A DNA stretch of 9,267 bases from a bacterium (GCA_023255095.1 JALRJJ010000120.1:1-9267), one strand, 5' to 3'. Counted from the stretch's first letter, positions 1 to 7,457 are shown. Program-made: numbers and translations. The notes: generated from the sequence alone by a model not told the origin.

Positions 1-1533
1 CATAGATAAACCAGGCACTTTTAAATCCAATTGTATAGCACTAATACCATCTCTAGTACCAGCAACTTTAAAATCCATATCTCCTAGAAAGTCTTCAGTT
101 CCTAAAATATCACTTAAAACTGCATAGTCTTTTCCTTCAAGAATCAAACCCATAGCAATTCCAGCAACATGTTCTTTAATAGGCACTCCAGCATTCATAA
201 GCGATAATGAACCGCCGCATACAGACGCCATCGAAGATGAGCCGTTCGATTCGGTAATCTCAGAAACAATACGAATAGTGTAGGGAAATTCTTCCGAAGG
301 AGGCAAAATGGGTTTTAAGGATCTTTCAGCTAAATGGCCATGGCCAATTTCACGACGACCAGTGAATCCAATTCTACCAGTTTCTCCAACTGAATAAGGC
401 GGGAAATTATAATGTAATAGAAATGATTTTTTATAATCATCTGACATGGAATCTATAATTTGTTCATCTTTACTTGAACCTAAAGTCGTTACAGCAATTG
501 CTTGAGTTTCACCGCGGGTGAATAATGCAGAACCGTGCACACGAGGAAGAATCGATGGAACAATAGTAATTGGACGTATTTCATCTAATTTTCTTCCATC
601 AACTCTCGTTTTATTTTTTAAAACATTTTGACGAACCGTTGATTTAAACATTTCTTTGATAAATGCTTTGACGTGCTTTTGCGTCTCTTCCTCTTCTTCA
701 TAAGAAAGAACAGCTTCGTCCTCAATAGCATTGTAGGCATCATCTCGTTCTTGTTTAGTGTCTAAATCAAAAATGCTATTGATACGTTCTTGATATTTCG
801 AAGTAAGATCAGATTCAATATCTTTCGATAAAGTTTCTTTTTCAACCACTTGATAAGAATTATCAAAGGCATCAGCTAGTTCTAGTTGTAAGTCCACAAT
901 TTCGTTGATTCCATTCATAGCCACATTTAAAGCCTCAAGAATGATTTTCTCAGGAACAAAATTTGATCCACCTTCAATCATACAAATTTTATCTTTAACA
1001 CCAGAGACTATCAAATCTAAATCGGAAGTCTTCATCTGTTCTGCGGTTGGATTTAAAATAAATTCTCCATCAATGTAACCAATCTTCACAGAAGCCAAAG
1101 GTTCAGAAAAAGGTACTGGAGACAATAATAATGCAGCTGATGCTCCTACTGCTGCAATCACATCCGGAGTGTTTTCAAAATCATAGGACAAAGTTGTTAA
1201 CATTACTTGTAACTCATGACTATAAGATTTGGGAATTAATGGACGAATTGGACGATCTGTCAAACGGGAAATTAAAACTTCCGCATCGGTTGGTTTTGCT
1301 TCTCGTTTAAAGAATCCTCCAGGTATTTTCCCTCCGGCATAATGTTTTTCACGATATTCGACTTGCATTGGTAGAAAGTCGATTCCTTCAAGTGGCTTCG
1401 CTGATGCACAAGCTGTGGCTAAAATTGAGGTATCACCATATTTGATAAGAACAGAACCACCTGCTTGACGAGCTATTTGACCAGACTCAATTCTCATGAG
1501 TCTTCCTGCGATTAATTTTTCAACAAAAATCAT
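1..1533 (-). CDS. pnp: Polyribonucleotide nucleotidyltransferase (PNPase), N-terminal 511 codons; cut by left edge
   Basis: PNPase degrades RNA from the 3' end using phosphate and can add tails in reverse, as a trimeric ring usually tied to the degradosome. The frame is open from ATG at 1533 to base 1. Seen in order: a first RNase PH-like domain (about residues 5-205) with YGDTSILATA and the FFKREAKPTDAEVLISRL stretch plus DRPIRPL; an alpha-helical linker rich in Glu (about 235-310); and a second RNase PH domain with RVHGSALFTRGETQA, FPPYSVGETG, RREIGHGHLAERSLKP and ESNGSSSMASVCGG. The catalytic block LGTEDFLGDMDFKVAG carries D481, D487 and K489, matching E. coli D486, D492 and K494. The KH and S1 domains would lie beyond the left edge. 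The start follows the rpsO stop by 6 nt and lies in the same frame as that stop, so it cannot move upstream. There is no clear Shine-Dalgarno, so translation is probably coupled to rpsO. Confidence 0.97.
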   Translation of the reverse strand, partial: MIFVEKLIAGRLMRIESGQIARQAGGSVLIKYGDTSILATACASAKPLEGIDFLPMQVEYREKHYAGGKIPGGFFKREAKPTDAEVLISRLTDRPIRPLIPKSYSHELQVMLTTLSYDFENTPDVIAAVGASAALLLSPVPFSEPLASVKIGYIDGEFILNPTAEQMKTSDLDLIVSGVKDKICMIEGGSNFVPEKIILEALNVAMNGINEIVDLQLELADAFDNSYQVVEKETLSKDIESDLTSKYQERINSIFDLDTKQERDDAYNAIEDEAVLSYEEEEETQKHVKAFIKEMFKSTVRQNVLKNKTRVDGRKLDEIRPITIVPSILPRVHGSALFTRGETQAIAVTTLGSSKDEQIIDSMSDDYKKSFLLHYNFPPYSVGETGRIGFTGRREIGHGHLAERSLKPILPPSEEFPYTIRIVSEITESNGSSSMASVCGGSLSLMNAGVPIKEHVAGIAMGLILEGKDYAVLSDILGTEDFLGDMDFKVAGTRDGISAIQLDLKVPGLSM

Positions 1534-1539
1534 AGATAC

Positions 1540-1809
1540 TTAAATACCACGGATTGCTAATTTATCTAACAATTCGCCGTAAGACTCCATATTGGTTTTG
1601 CGTAAATATTTTAATAATTTTTTACGTTGAGCTACTAATTTGACTAAACCGTGTCTTGAGTGCACATCTTTTTTATTTACTTTACAGTGTTCAGTCAAAC
1701 TCTTAATACGATCTGTTAACAATGCAACCTGTGATTCTGAACTCCCAACGTTGGTAGCATCTATACCAGCGTCTTTCAGTAATTCACTTATTTCTTTACT
1801 ATACTTCAT
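1540..1809 (-). CDS. rpsO: 30S ribosomal protein S15
   Basis: S15 is a primary binding protein of the 16S rRNA central domain and nucleates assembly of the 30S platform. The 89-residue length is the usual one. The family core GSSESQVALLTDRI followed by SLTEH, KKDVHSRHGL and LVAQRKKLLKYL (residues 22-69) is intact, including H41, D48 and S51, positions that contact rRNA in studied S15 proteins. The ATG is preceded by AAGAGGTAAA, a good ribosome binding site. The gap after ribF is 37 nt and AT-rich; I see no pseudoknot or stem-loop there that would suggest S15 operator control, although S15 represses its own mRNA in several bacteria. Only 6 nt separate its stop from pnp. Confidence 0.99.
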   Translation of the reverse strand: MKYSKEISELLKDAGIDATNVGSSESQVALLTDRIKSLTEHCKVNKKDVHSRHGLVKLVAQRKKLLKYLRKTNMESYGELLDKLAIRGI

Positions 1810-1846
1810 TTTACCTCTTAAAACTTCTATATTCTTCTAAACAATT

Positions 1847-2677
1847 CTACTTAATTTGACTCAGAGATACTTCATTGATATCGCTGACTTGCTTAAGAAA
1901 TTGTACAAATATTTTCTTATCAAAATTGTGGTCCAATTTATCATTTATTCTTTGAAGTTCCATCATTATTTTTTTTTCCTTGTTTTCTACAATTTTCAGA
2001 ACAGCTGGAAGTGTTAAATTATCCTTTAAAATCTCAATTAAATATACTCCACTATTAGGAAGAAGCTGCTGTGAACATACTGGATAATAACGATTCTCAC
2101 TAGTGGATTCGATCCAAAAACCATAAGGTCTCCCCAACCATCGATTGACGTTTGTAAAATTAGATTTTTTAATCTCTGAACGAATTGAAGAACTTGAAAC
2201 AACATTATCATCTATAACAAACATTTCTCTTTGAGAAAAATTAATCTGATGTAAAAGACAAAATTTCTTCATAGTTGAAACGGTCCCCTCTTTTTTGTAT
2301 CCAAAAGTATGATTCTCACCAATAACAACGGAAGAAGGGTTAATTTGATTAAGAATAATTTCTTGTAAAAATTGATCAGCTGACATTTTCGAAAATCGTT
2401 GATCAAAGGTCATTTCAATTACATAATTTAGGCCAAATTCTTCTAATAATTGATATTTTAGGGGATTATCTGTTAAGGTTGAGGATTCAGTATCACCAAA
2501 AAAATATCGAGGATTCGGATCAAAAGTTAATAACAATGAAGCTTTATTCTCCACATGAGCTTCGGACACTAGTTGCTCAATTAATAAGCGATGTCCTCTA
2601 TGAATACCATCGAAATTTCCAATTGTTAAATGGCATCCCTTGAAATTTTTTTGATTTAACGATTTAATGATTTCCAT
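1847..2677 (-). CDS. ribF: RibF family protein: intact FAD synthetase domain, degenerate riboflavin kinase domain
   Basis: Bifunctional RibF makes FMN from riboflavin (C-terminal kinase) and FAD from FMN (N-terminal adenylyltransferase). The N-terminal half looks functional: TIGNFDGIHRGH (residues 18-29), TFDPNPRYFF, a VVIGENHTFGYKKEG segment (118-131) and SSSSIR (161-166), the usual SSTxIR. The linker LGRPY (181-185) is also kept. The expected kinase signatures RGRxLGFPTAN and NIGxRPT are absent: between LGRPY and GVY (210-212) there are about 9 residues fewer than in E. coli RibF, with YYPVC roughly where PTAN should be. The weak tail NFDKKIFVQFL resembles the domain's last strand. At 276 residues it is shorter than the usual 300 or more. 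The frame is unbroken, so this looks like divergence, not a frameshift. The start overlaps truB by 22 nt and has GAGGAACT before ATG. FAD synthetase activity is well supported; FMN synthesis is doubtful. Confidence 0.93.
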   Translation of the reverse strand: MEIIKSLNQKNFKGCHLTIGNFDGIHRGHRLLIEQLVSEAHVENKASLLLTFDPNPRYFFGDTESSTLTDNPLKYQLLEEFGLNYVIEMTFDQRFSKMSADQFLQEIILNQINPSSVVIGENHTFGYKKEGTVSTMKKFCLLHQINFSQREMFVIDDNVVSSSSIRSEIKKSNFTNVNRWLGRPYGFWIESTSENRYYPVCSQQLLPNSGVYLIEILKDNLTLPAVLKIVENKEKKIMMELQRINDKLDHNFDKKIFVQFLKQVSDINEVSLSQIK

Positions 2678-3303
2678 AGTTCCTCAAATTTATCAATAGT
2701 CATTGAATCTTTTAAAGAATATTCGCCGATCGAAGTTCTCGTTAAATGGGTTAAATGACCCACTGTACCCAACTTATCAGCCAAGTCTTCAGCTAAAACA
2801 CGTATATAAGTCCCTGAAGAACATGTAACATTCATTTCAATGATGTCGTGACTGATTGAACAATCTAAATCGAAAATAGTAACCATCTTTGGATTGGTTT
2901 TAATTTCAATAGATTTTCTAGCCAATTTATACAAACGTACTCCATCAATTTTTCGAGCAGAAAACATAGGAGTTCGTTGAAGTTGCTCTCCAATAAATTC
3001 TTTCGTTTGTTTTTTTAGGACTTCTTGAGAAATACTGGGAATAGCAGCAGTATCAGTAATGGTTCCAGTCAAGTCCATACTATCAGTTTTTTGACCAAGC
3101 TTTACTGTTGCTTGATAAGATTTATCGAATTGAATCGCTTTAGTTAGCAGTTTGGTAGATGTTCCTATTCCGATCAACAATACACCATCTGCAAAAGGAT
3201 CTAAGGTTCCAGCATGTCCAACTTTTTGCTTGGTAATTTTTTTAATCTGTTTAACAACTGTAAATGAACTGCAGTCTTTCGGTTTATAAATATTAGCCAG
3301 CAT
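2656..3303 (-). CDS. truB: tRNA pseudouridine(55) synthase TruB, short form without PUA domain
   Basis: TruB converts U55 of the tRNA T-loop to pseudouridine and helps tRNA folding. The catalytic motif KVGHAGTLDPFADGVL (residues 27-42) carries the nucleophile D35. KSYQATVKLGQKTDSMDLTG (61-80) holds the active-site Tyr63, followed by RTPMFSARKIDGVRLYKLAR (110-129) and SSGTYIRVLAEDLA (162-175). At 215 residues it ends soon after the catalytic fold, whereas E. coli-type enzymes run to about 300 with a C-terminal PUA-like domain; short forms are known in other lineages, and the reading frame is clean. The ATG lies 3 nt after the rbfA stop. It has no convincing Shine-Dalgarno, only AAGAA, suggesting translational coupling to rbfA. 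Confidence 0.96.
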   Translation of the reverse strand: MLANIYKPKDCSSFTVVKQIKKITKQKVGHAGTLDPFADGVLLIGIGTSTKLLTKAIQFDKSYQATVKLGQKTDSMDLTGTITDTAAIPSISQEVLKKQTKEFIGEQLQRTPMFSARKIDGVRLYKLARKSIEIKTNPKMVTIFDLDCSISHDIIEMNVTCSSGTYIRVLAEDLADKLGTVGHLTHLTRTSIGEYSLKDSMTIDKFEELWKSLNR

Positions 3304-3306
3304 TTC

Positions 3307-3651
3307 TTAAATTTTTTTCATTAATTCGTTAATCTTTTGAAATTGTTCAAAAGAATCGTCATAAAAAAACTTTAAGGTTGGTACGGTTTTCAATTTAATG
3401 GTTCGAGAAAGAGATTTTCGGAATAAAGGAACAAGTTCATTTAAGTTTTTAGCAATGGACTCAACGGTTCTGCTGGGATTAATTACAGAAAAGAAGATAT
3501 TAGCATGTTTTAGATCTGAAGTGACCTTAACAGTCGAAAATGTGATAAACCCGAGTTTACGGATATCGATTTCATGTAAAATAAGTTCATTAACAACCTT
3601 CAAAAGTTGTTTTTCAACTCTTTCACCTCGAGAAAATGGCTTGTTATTCAA
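3307..3651 (-). CDS. rbfA: 30S ribosome-binding factor A, TTG start
   Basis: RbfA binds the immature 30S subunit near the 5' end of 16S rRNA and assists late maturation and cold growth. The product has 114 residues with the single KH-like fold of the family: RGERVEKQLLKVVNELIL with the following HEI as first helix, FITFSTVKVTSDLKHANIFFSV as strands, then LNELVPLFRKSLSRTIKLK and VPTLKFFYDDSFE. The start is a TTG two bases after the infB stop (TAA AA TTG). No ATG is in frame until near the C-terminus, and the family's conserved RPxRV-like start (here SRGERV) begins at residue 7, so TTG at 3651 fits best. There is no strong ribosome binding site; expression probably depends on ribosomes finishing infB. 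RbfA sequences are weakly conserved, but neighbours and fold pattern agree. Confidence 0.94.
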   Translation of the reverse strand: MNNKPFSRGERVEKQLLKVVNELILHEIDIRKLGFITFSTVKVTSDLKHANIFFSVINPSRTVESIAKNLNELVPLFRKSLSRTIKLKTVPTLKFFYDDSFEQFQKINELMKKI

Positions 3652-3653
3652 TT

Positions 3654-5993
3654 TTAGTTTAACTTACGTTTTACTTCGCGAATCTTATATGCAACAATTT
3701 GGTCACCTGGTTCATACTTGTTGACGCCTTCCACGGCAATCCCACATTCCATACCAGACTCAACAGTATTGACGTCATCTTTGAATCGTTTTAATGATGA
3801 AATTGTTGATTTAGTAACCAGTATTTCTCCATCACGAACATGACGTACAAAACAATCGCGCTTAATTTGACCAGACTCAACTTGACAACCTGCGATAAAA
3901 CCAATCTTTGGAATCTTGAATGACTCTTTCACAACCGCCTGACCAACCACATCTTCTATTACATCTGGGGTTAATAACCCTTCAACAGCTAAGCTAATTT
4001 CTTCTACTAACTTATAAATAACTGAATAGGTACGAATTTCCACATCGTTCTGACTAGCTAACAATTTGGAATCGGAAGAAACTTGGACAGCAAAACCAAT
4101 CACGATTGCTTTGGAAGCTTGTGCTAATAAAACATCTGAGTCCGAAATATTACCCACCCCTTTGTGTACGACTGAAACTCCTACCTCTTCATTTTTAATC
4201 TTTTCAAGACTTTGGATAATCGCTTCTATAGAACCATCTGAGTCCGCCTTGATAATAACATTTAATGTGCTAATACTACCTTCTTTGATTTGTGCTGATA
4301 AAGTATCCAAAGTAGTTTTACGCATCATTTGAAGATCAATTTCTCTTTTAATACGTTTTCGCTCTCCAGCAATTTTCTTTAAATCAGATTCATTCTGAAC
4401 TTCAGCAAAAATGTCTCCTGCTTGAGGTACTTGGTCAAAACCTAAGATTTGAACAGCATCTGATGGTTTTGCAACCTTAATTCGTTCGTTATTCTCTGTC
4501 ATAATTGCTCGAACCTTTCCAGAGGAATTATTACAGATAAAAGCGGTTCCAATCTTTAAGGTTCCTTTTTGGATTAACACAGTTGCAATTGGACCCAAAC
4601 CTTTATCTAGCCTAGAATCAATCACTATCCCTTTACATTCAACTTCAGTGTTCGCCTTTAAATCTAATACTTCCGCCTCCAATAGAATGGCTTCCATTAA
4701 AGCATCAATTCCCTCACCAGTTTTGGCTGAAGTGTTAACACTTTGAACTTTTCCTCCCCATTCTTCAACTAAGACATTTTTTTCGGAAAGTTCTCTTTTA
4801 ACTACATCAGGATTTGCGCCAGGTTTATCAATTTTATTTATCGCAACGACAATGGGAACATTGGCAGCTTTTGCATGGTTTATCGCTTCAATCGTTTGCG
4901 GCATCACACTGTCATCCGCAGCAACAACTAAAATAACAATATCGGTTGATTGAGCTCCTCGAGCACGCATAGCGGTAAAGGCTTCATGTCCTGGGGTATC
5001 TAAAAAGGTAATTTTTTGATTATTATGAAGAACATGATAAGCACCTACACGCTGAGTAATCCCTCCGGATTCCCCTGCAGCCACCTTAGTTTCACGAATA
5101 AAGTCTAAAATTGAAGTTTTTCCATGGTCCACATGCCCCATAATAGTCACCACTGGAGCTCTTGAAGTAGCAGATTTAAGTTCTTCATCTGAATGGGATG
5201 TGACAAAAAGATCATCAACCATTTCTTCGTACTTTTTAACTGCTACACCATATTCGTCAGCGATTAATTCAATAACATCCCATTCTAGACGTTGGTTGAC
5301 TGTAGCCAGAATACCTAACTGTAAACATTTCCCTATTAATTCACTAGTTGAAACATCGAAAACCTTCGCGATTTCACTGATACTTGAAAATTCAGCAATT
5401 TCAAATACTGTATTTTCATCTAAGCTTTTAGAGTCTTTTTTGAATTTCTTATAATTTTTCTTTTTGGGAGAGGTTTCAATTGAAGCTAGATTTTTCTTTA
5501 ATCGTTGAATAGCTGATTTTTCACCTTTTTTATCTTTTTTATCCGAGCGCTTTTCCTCTTTTTCTTTTGGAGATTCAGGTTCTCTTAAAGATATTTTACG
5601 AAGTTTCTTTTTCGGAGACTTAATAGAAGTTTTTTCAGATTTATCTCCAGTAGGTTCAGTAGAATCTATAGGTGATTCTAGTTCAACTTTAGGTTTATTT
5701 TTTTGCAGTTCTTTTTCTTCTTGTACGGAAAGAATTTTCAAATTTTTCACTGATTTTGATTTCATGACTACTCTAGAATCATGAATTTCTTTACGAACTT
5801 GTTCTTTTCGATCTCTTTCAGCTAGTTGACGATCCTTAGCAAATTCAGTATAAACGATTTGCTGTGTTCTTCCATCAATTGGAGACATATGACTTGAAAC
5901 ATCAACGCCTTTTTGCTTAAGAAATTCAACAATATCATTATGAGAAATGTTGAGCTCTTTGGCTAATTGAAATATTCGTATGGAATCAGACAT
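3654..5993 (-). CDS. infB: Translation initiation factor IF-2
   Basis: IF2 is the GTPase that brings fMet-tRNA to the 30S subunit and promotes subunit joining. The 779 residues read as: an IF2_N-type helical domain (about 1-55, IRIFQLAKELNISHNDIVEFL); a charged Lys/Glu linker (about 60-190) with SPKKK at 126-130 and 175-179 and SPKEK at 141-145; a second IF2_N-like domain (about 197-250); the G domain with GHVDHGKT (286-293), DTPGHEAF (332-339), NKID (386-389) and SAK (422-424); then the beta-barrel, domain III and C2 tRNA-binding parts, ending GDQIVAYKIREVKRKLN. Its ATG shares one base with the nusA stop (TAATG), and the GAGG of its ribosome binding site lies inside the last nusA codons, so the two are translationally coupled. 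Linker length and composition vary widely in IF2, so nothing is abnormal. Confidence 0.99.
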   Translation of the reverse strand: MSDSIRIFQLAKELNISHNDIVEFLKQKGVDVSSHMSPIDGRTQQIVYTEFAKDRQLAERDRKEQVRKEIHDSRVVMKSKSVKNLKILSVQEEKELQKNKPKVELESPIDSTEPTGDKSEKTSIKSPKKKLRKISLREPESPKEKEEKRSDKKDKKGEKSAIQRLKKNLASIETSPKKKNYKKFKKDSKSLDENTVFEIAEFSSISEIAKVFDVSTSELIGKCLQLGILATVNQRLEWDVIELIADEYGVAVKKYEEMVDDLFVTSHSDEELKSATSRAPVVTIMGHVDHGKTSILDFIRETKVAAGESGGITQRVGAYHVLHNNQKITFLDTPGHEAFTAMRARGAQSTDIVILVVAADDSVMPQTIEAINHAKAANVPIVVAINKIDKPGANPDVVKRELSEKNVLVEEWGGKVQSVNTSAKTGEGIDALMEAILLEAEVLDLKANTEVECKGIVIDSRLDKGLGPIATVLIQKGTLKIGTAFICNNSSGKVRAIMTENNERIKVAKPSDAVQILGFDQVPQAGDIFAEVQNESDLKKIAGERKRIKREIDLQMMRKTTLDTLSAQIKEGSISTLNVIIKADSDGSIEAIIQSLEKIKNEEVGVSVVHKGVGNISDSDVLLAQASKAIVIGFAVQVSSDSKLLASQNDVEIRTYSVIYKLVEEISLAVEGLLTPDVIEDVVGQAVVKESFKIPKIGFIAGCQVESGQIKRDCFVRHVRDGEILVTKSTISSLKRFKDDVNTVESGMECGIAVEGVNKYEPGDQIVAYKIREVKRKLN

Positions 5994-7384
5994 TATTCCT
6001 CTGTAGTTCTCTCATCAATTTCTGGTTCATCTATTCTGTTAGAAGTTTCTTCAGAATCATTCAAATTTTCTTCTGCATCCTGAAGAATACTATCCATATC
6101 TACAACTTCTTCCTTAGGCTCCGCAACAATCTTATTGGCTGCAATAAAAGCGTCTACCACTTCTAAAACAGATGTAATTTCATCTGAGCTTAAACCTATT
6201 TCATCAGATAAAACAGATTTCCTTACATTTAAAAAATCAGTAATAGAAAAAATACGTACATCGTTAAGTTTTTTGATTAAGGATTTATTGATACCACCTA
6301 AACTTTCAAGAGTAGTAGATTGATGGAGTTGTAGTTCTTCATACTCATCTTTGGTGTATGCATCAATGGTATAGCCAGTCAGCTTTGATGCCAGATTGAT
6401 ATTCACTCCACTTCGCCCTACCGCGTTATCCAAACCACCATCTTCAAAAATAGCAACACAATACTTGCGTTCGTCGTCAATGTATAAGTCGATTGGTTTT
6501 GCAGGAGAAAGTGCTCGAGAAATAAAGATTTCAGATTGATCAGAATAATTGACAATATCAATTTTTTCATTGTTCAATTCACGAACCACTGATTGGATTC
6601 GACTCCCTCTCATCCCAACGCAAGCACCTACAGCATCAATCCTTTTATCTAAAGAATGAACAATAATTTTACTTCTTTCTCCAGGTTTTCTGGCAATGCC
6701 TTTGATTTCAATAATTCCATCTTCAATTTCTGGAACTTCCATTTCAAATAGTTTATATAAAAACATATCATCGCTTCTAGAAATAATGATATCAGGACCT
6801 TTAGAAGTCACATCCACGGATTTTACTAAAGCTCTGATCGTATCTCCTCGACGAAAACGCTCGGAAAAGATTTGCTCATTTCTAGGCATTCTCAATTCTG
6901 TATGTTCAATATTAACAAAGGTATTTTCTCGATGAACTTGATGTACAGTACCAATAATAACTTCCCCGATACGTTGGACATAATCTTCATAAATGTACTG
7001 CTGTTGTACTTCACGAGTTCTTTTGTTTAAAAACTGACGGGCATTCGCAACCAGTCTTCTACCAAAACGAGCTGGATCGATGACTTCCACAAAAGTATCT
7101 CCAAGTTTCAATTCACCCGCTAAATCTGGTTCCAATTCGATGGCGCGCTCGAGTGAAATATCAAAATGGTCATCATCGACGTTTTCAACGATGGTCTTTT
7201 CGACATAAATTTCTATTTCACCTTTATCTAAATTGACAATTACACTACAATTATCTGCTTCACCAGTTTCTTTTTCAATAATAAATAAAAATAACTGTTC
7301 GATAATGGTACCCAACTCTGATCTCTCAATATTTTTTTCGCGAGCCAGTTCAATAAAAATATCAATCAATTCTCTATTAATCAT
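5993..7384 (-). CDS. nusA: Transcription termination/antitermination protein NusA
   Basis: NusA binds RNA polymerase near the RNA exit channel, promotes pausing and intrinsic termination, and takes part in antitermination. From ATG at 7384 the product has 463 residues: N-terminal polymerase-binding domain (about 1-130), S1 domain (about 138-192, GEVIIGTVHQVHRENTFVNIE), KH1 (about 195-280, with KLFEMEVPEIEDGIIEIKGIARKPGERSKI and DAVGACVGMRGSRIQSV), KH2 (about 285-345, LDNAVGRSGVNINLASKLTGY), one helix-hairpin-helix region (about 357-415, LESLGGINKSLIKKL) and an acidic tail. A longer reading from TTG at 7432 is possible but would translate through the terminator hairpin, whereas ATG at 7384 has GAAAGG at ideal spacing and matches the family N-terminus. 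rimP, the usual upstream partner, is not next to it; nusA appears to be the first gene of the cluster. Confidence 0.98.
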   Translation of the reverse strand: MINRELIDIFIELAREKNIERSELGTIIEQLFLFIIEKETGEADNCSVIVNLDKGEIEIYVEKTIVENVDDDHFDISLERAIELEPDLAGELKLGDTFVEVIDPARFGRRLVANARQFLNKRTREVQQQYIYEDYVQRIGEVIIGTVHQVHRENTFVNIEHTELRMPRNEQIFSERFRRGDTIRALVKSVDVTSKGPDIIISRSDDMFLYKLFEMEVPEIEDGIIEIKGIARKPGERSKIIVHSLDKRIDAVGACVGMRGSRIQSVVRELNNEKIDIVNYSDQSEIFISRALSPAKPIDLYIDDERKYCVAIFEDGGLDNAVGRSGVNINLASKLTGYTIDAYTKDEYEELQLHQSTTLESLGGINKSLIKKLNDVRIFSITDFLNVRKSVLSDEIGLSSDEITSVLEVVDAFIAANKIVAEPKEEVVDMDSILQDAEENLNDSEETSNRIDEPEIDERTTEE

Positions 7385-7390
7385 TTCAAA

Positions 7391-7396
7391 CCTTTC
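7391..7396 (-). promoter_or_regulatory. Ribosome binding site fixing the nusA start
   Basis: Read on the minus strand, GAAAGG stands 6 nt (TTTGAA) before the ATG at 7384. It decides in favour of this start over the in-frame TTG at 7432. It begins only about 11 nt after the T-run of the terminator, so the leader between terminator and gene is almost nothing but this site. Confidence 0.75.
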
Positions 7397-7401
7397 ATTT
7401 A

Positions 7402-7432
7402 AATATAAAAAAATGGGCCGTAGCCCATTCAA
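7402..7432 (-). promoter_or_regulatory. Weak candidate promoter for nusA, interleaved with the terminator
   Basis: On the minus strand TTGAAT (7432-7427, four of six matches to TTGACA) is followed after 19 nt by TATATT (7407-7402, five of six matches to TATAAT). A start a few bases further on would give a leader of roughly 12-16 nt carrying the GAAAGG site. The spacer is longer than the preferred 17 nt and contains the terminator stem. In such AT-rich DNA a -10-like hexamer is expected by chance, so this is tentative; the real promoter may lie upstream in or before the TPR gene. Confidence 0.2.
7407..7429 (-). terminator. Intrinsic (Rho-independent) terminator between the TPR gene and nusA
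   Basis: On the minus strand a perfect 7-bp stem, AATGGGC and GCCCATT, closes a TACG tetraloop (UNCG class, very stable in RNA). Together with the last two stem bases it gives an unbroken run of seven T, followed by ATATTT. There is no T-run on the other side, so it acts only in the minus direction. It lies 54 nt past the TPR stop and about 22 nt before the nusA ATG. It should end trhO-TPR transcripts; if any nusA transcript starts upstream of it, it is also an attenuator. Confidence 0.88.
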
Positions 7433-7457
7433 ACACCATAAAATATATTTAATTTAA

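Noticed and set aside
1810..1846. Possible S15 operator or internal promoter in the ribF-rpsO gap
   Set aside because: The 37 nt contain only the ribosome binding site and AT-rich sequence; I see no stem, pseudoknot or convincing -35/-10 pair.
7381..7398. Five-codon mini-frame (MKGLK) whose TGA overlaps the nusA ATG
   Set aside because: Its own ATG has no ribosome binding site, and the frame coincides with the nusA ribosome binding site; such tiny frames are expected by chance.
7385..7432. Sixteen-residue N-terminal extension of NusA from a TTG at 7432
   Set aside because: It would translate the terminator hairpin and its T-run, has no family similarity, and the ATG at 7384 has a well-spaced GAAAGG.
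1640..7457. Several plus-strand frames of 62-108 codons opposite rpsO, rbfA, infB and nusA
   Set aside because: All lie antisense to strongly conserved genes, are rich in Ser, Leu and Ile as expected from reversed Lys/Glu codons, and lack ribosome binding sites.
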